Shown piece by piece: positions 63,664-64,000 of a DNA stretch of 64,000 nt. The notes under the pieces are model-generated. The model ran no database searches. It saw only the letters and a list, made by a program, of their open reading frames with translations, and had not been told where the DNA came from. This DNA is from Leucaena leucocephala. Lineage: Eukaryota; Streptophyta; Magnoliopsida; Fabales; Fabaceae. Position 1 is the stretch's first letter. Each line of letters begins with the position of its first letter. Both the position numbers and the translations under genes were made by a program. Location of the stretch: NCBI GenBank assembly GCA_037074615.1, contig CM073527.1:10194848-10258847 (forward strand). The letters run 5' to 3'.

Positions 63664-64000
63664 AGAGTAGGGTTTGATCGTTATTTTAATGAAGAACCAT
63701 ATGATAGTATACCAGACTAGATCTTCATGATAAAAGAGTTTATGAGAATAACTTTTAAGAAAGAATAATGTGATGTGATACTTATGAATGATAATATTAT
63801 GTATGTACATAAGTGATGTATAATAGATATGTATGACAATGTATGTGTGCATGATGTTACCAAAATTGTTTGTATTATTTATTTTATTTCCTCTCATATC
63901 TAGATAGTAAAACAAAATGGTATAGACAAGAAGACTTGTTCTATTAGAAGAACCTTGAAATCATGTAGATATTAATCAGTTAATTTTGGAACGTTTAGAG
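63664..64000 (+). mobile_element. Element G internal region, runs off the window
   Basis: AT-rich non-coding sequence comparable to 18620-18950 in element E, where gag-like coding has likewise ended. No pol motif appears before the window ends. Confidence 0.5.

Noticed and set aside
1..64000. CRISPR arrays, operons or prokaryotic systems
   Set aside because: The sequence is plant nuclear DNA; the direct repeats are LTRs and 3' UTR arrays, not regularly spaced repeat-spacer units.

Overview
The window looks like AT-rich nuclear DNA of a flowering plant, probably a eudicot. The evidence is a multi-exon GT-AG gene for a plant Sec14-like lipid-transfer protein, an Athila-type Ty3/gypsy polyprotein, LTRs primed by initiator-Met tRNA, tRNA-derived SINEs, and a piece of plastid DNA inserted in nuclear repeats. 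I could not identify the species.

Layout. 1-902 is the end of a minus-strand LTR that runs off the left edge. 903-3300 is AT-rich and holds one SINE (2848-2971). 3341-8872 (minus) is the only gene I can support: eleven coding exons that join into a 336-residue CRAL-TRIO/Sec14 protein, with a TATA-like site near 9050. 9240-11530 is intergenic, with a second SINE-like unit (10858-10965) and a GC-richer, first-exon-like island (11026-11530).

From about 11540 to 64000 nearly everything is nested LTR retrotransposons. Two Athila-type families occur: family 2 as 3' ends at 11540-13608 (minus) and 19211-22960 (plus), and family 1 with LTRs at 13907 and 48557. Decayed Athila pol lies at 23060-26830, with a 0.9-kb plastid insert (trnL-UAG tail and ndhA piece) in its RNase H region. 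A second group, here the 'TGTCATATCC family' after its LTR start, has 1.9-3.5 kb LTRs, a tRNA-iMet primer site, a short gag-like ORF and no pol. Its copies are E (14240-about 19210), F (27841-34429, TSD CTTAC/CTTAT), solo LTRs A (34490-44336, TSD CTATA), B (35931-39305, inside A, TSD ATATA), C (39364-42678, inside A, opposite strand) and D (44357-47835, TSD GCTGC), element H (52473-61374, TSD AAACA) inside the 5' LTR of G, and G (50752 past the right edge).

Apart from the Sec14 gene no host gene is supported. The points most worth following up are the pol-less LTR family with its gag-like ORF, a conserved 18-codon ORF placed between TATA box and splice donor in four solo LTRs, arrays of the palindrome GTCGCGAC shared by unrelated element families, and the plastid insertion.
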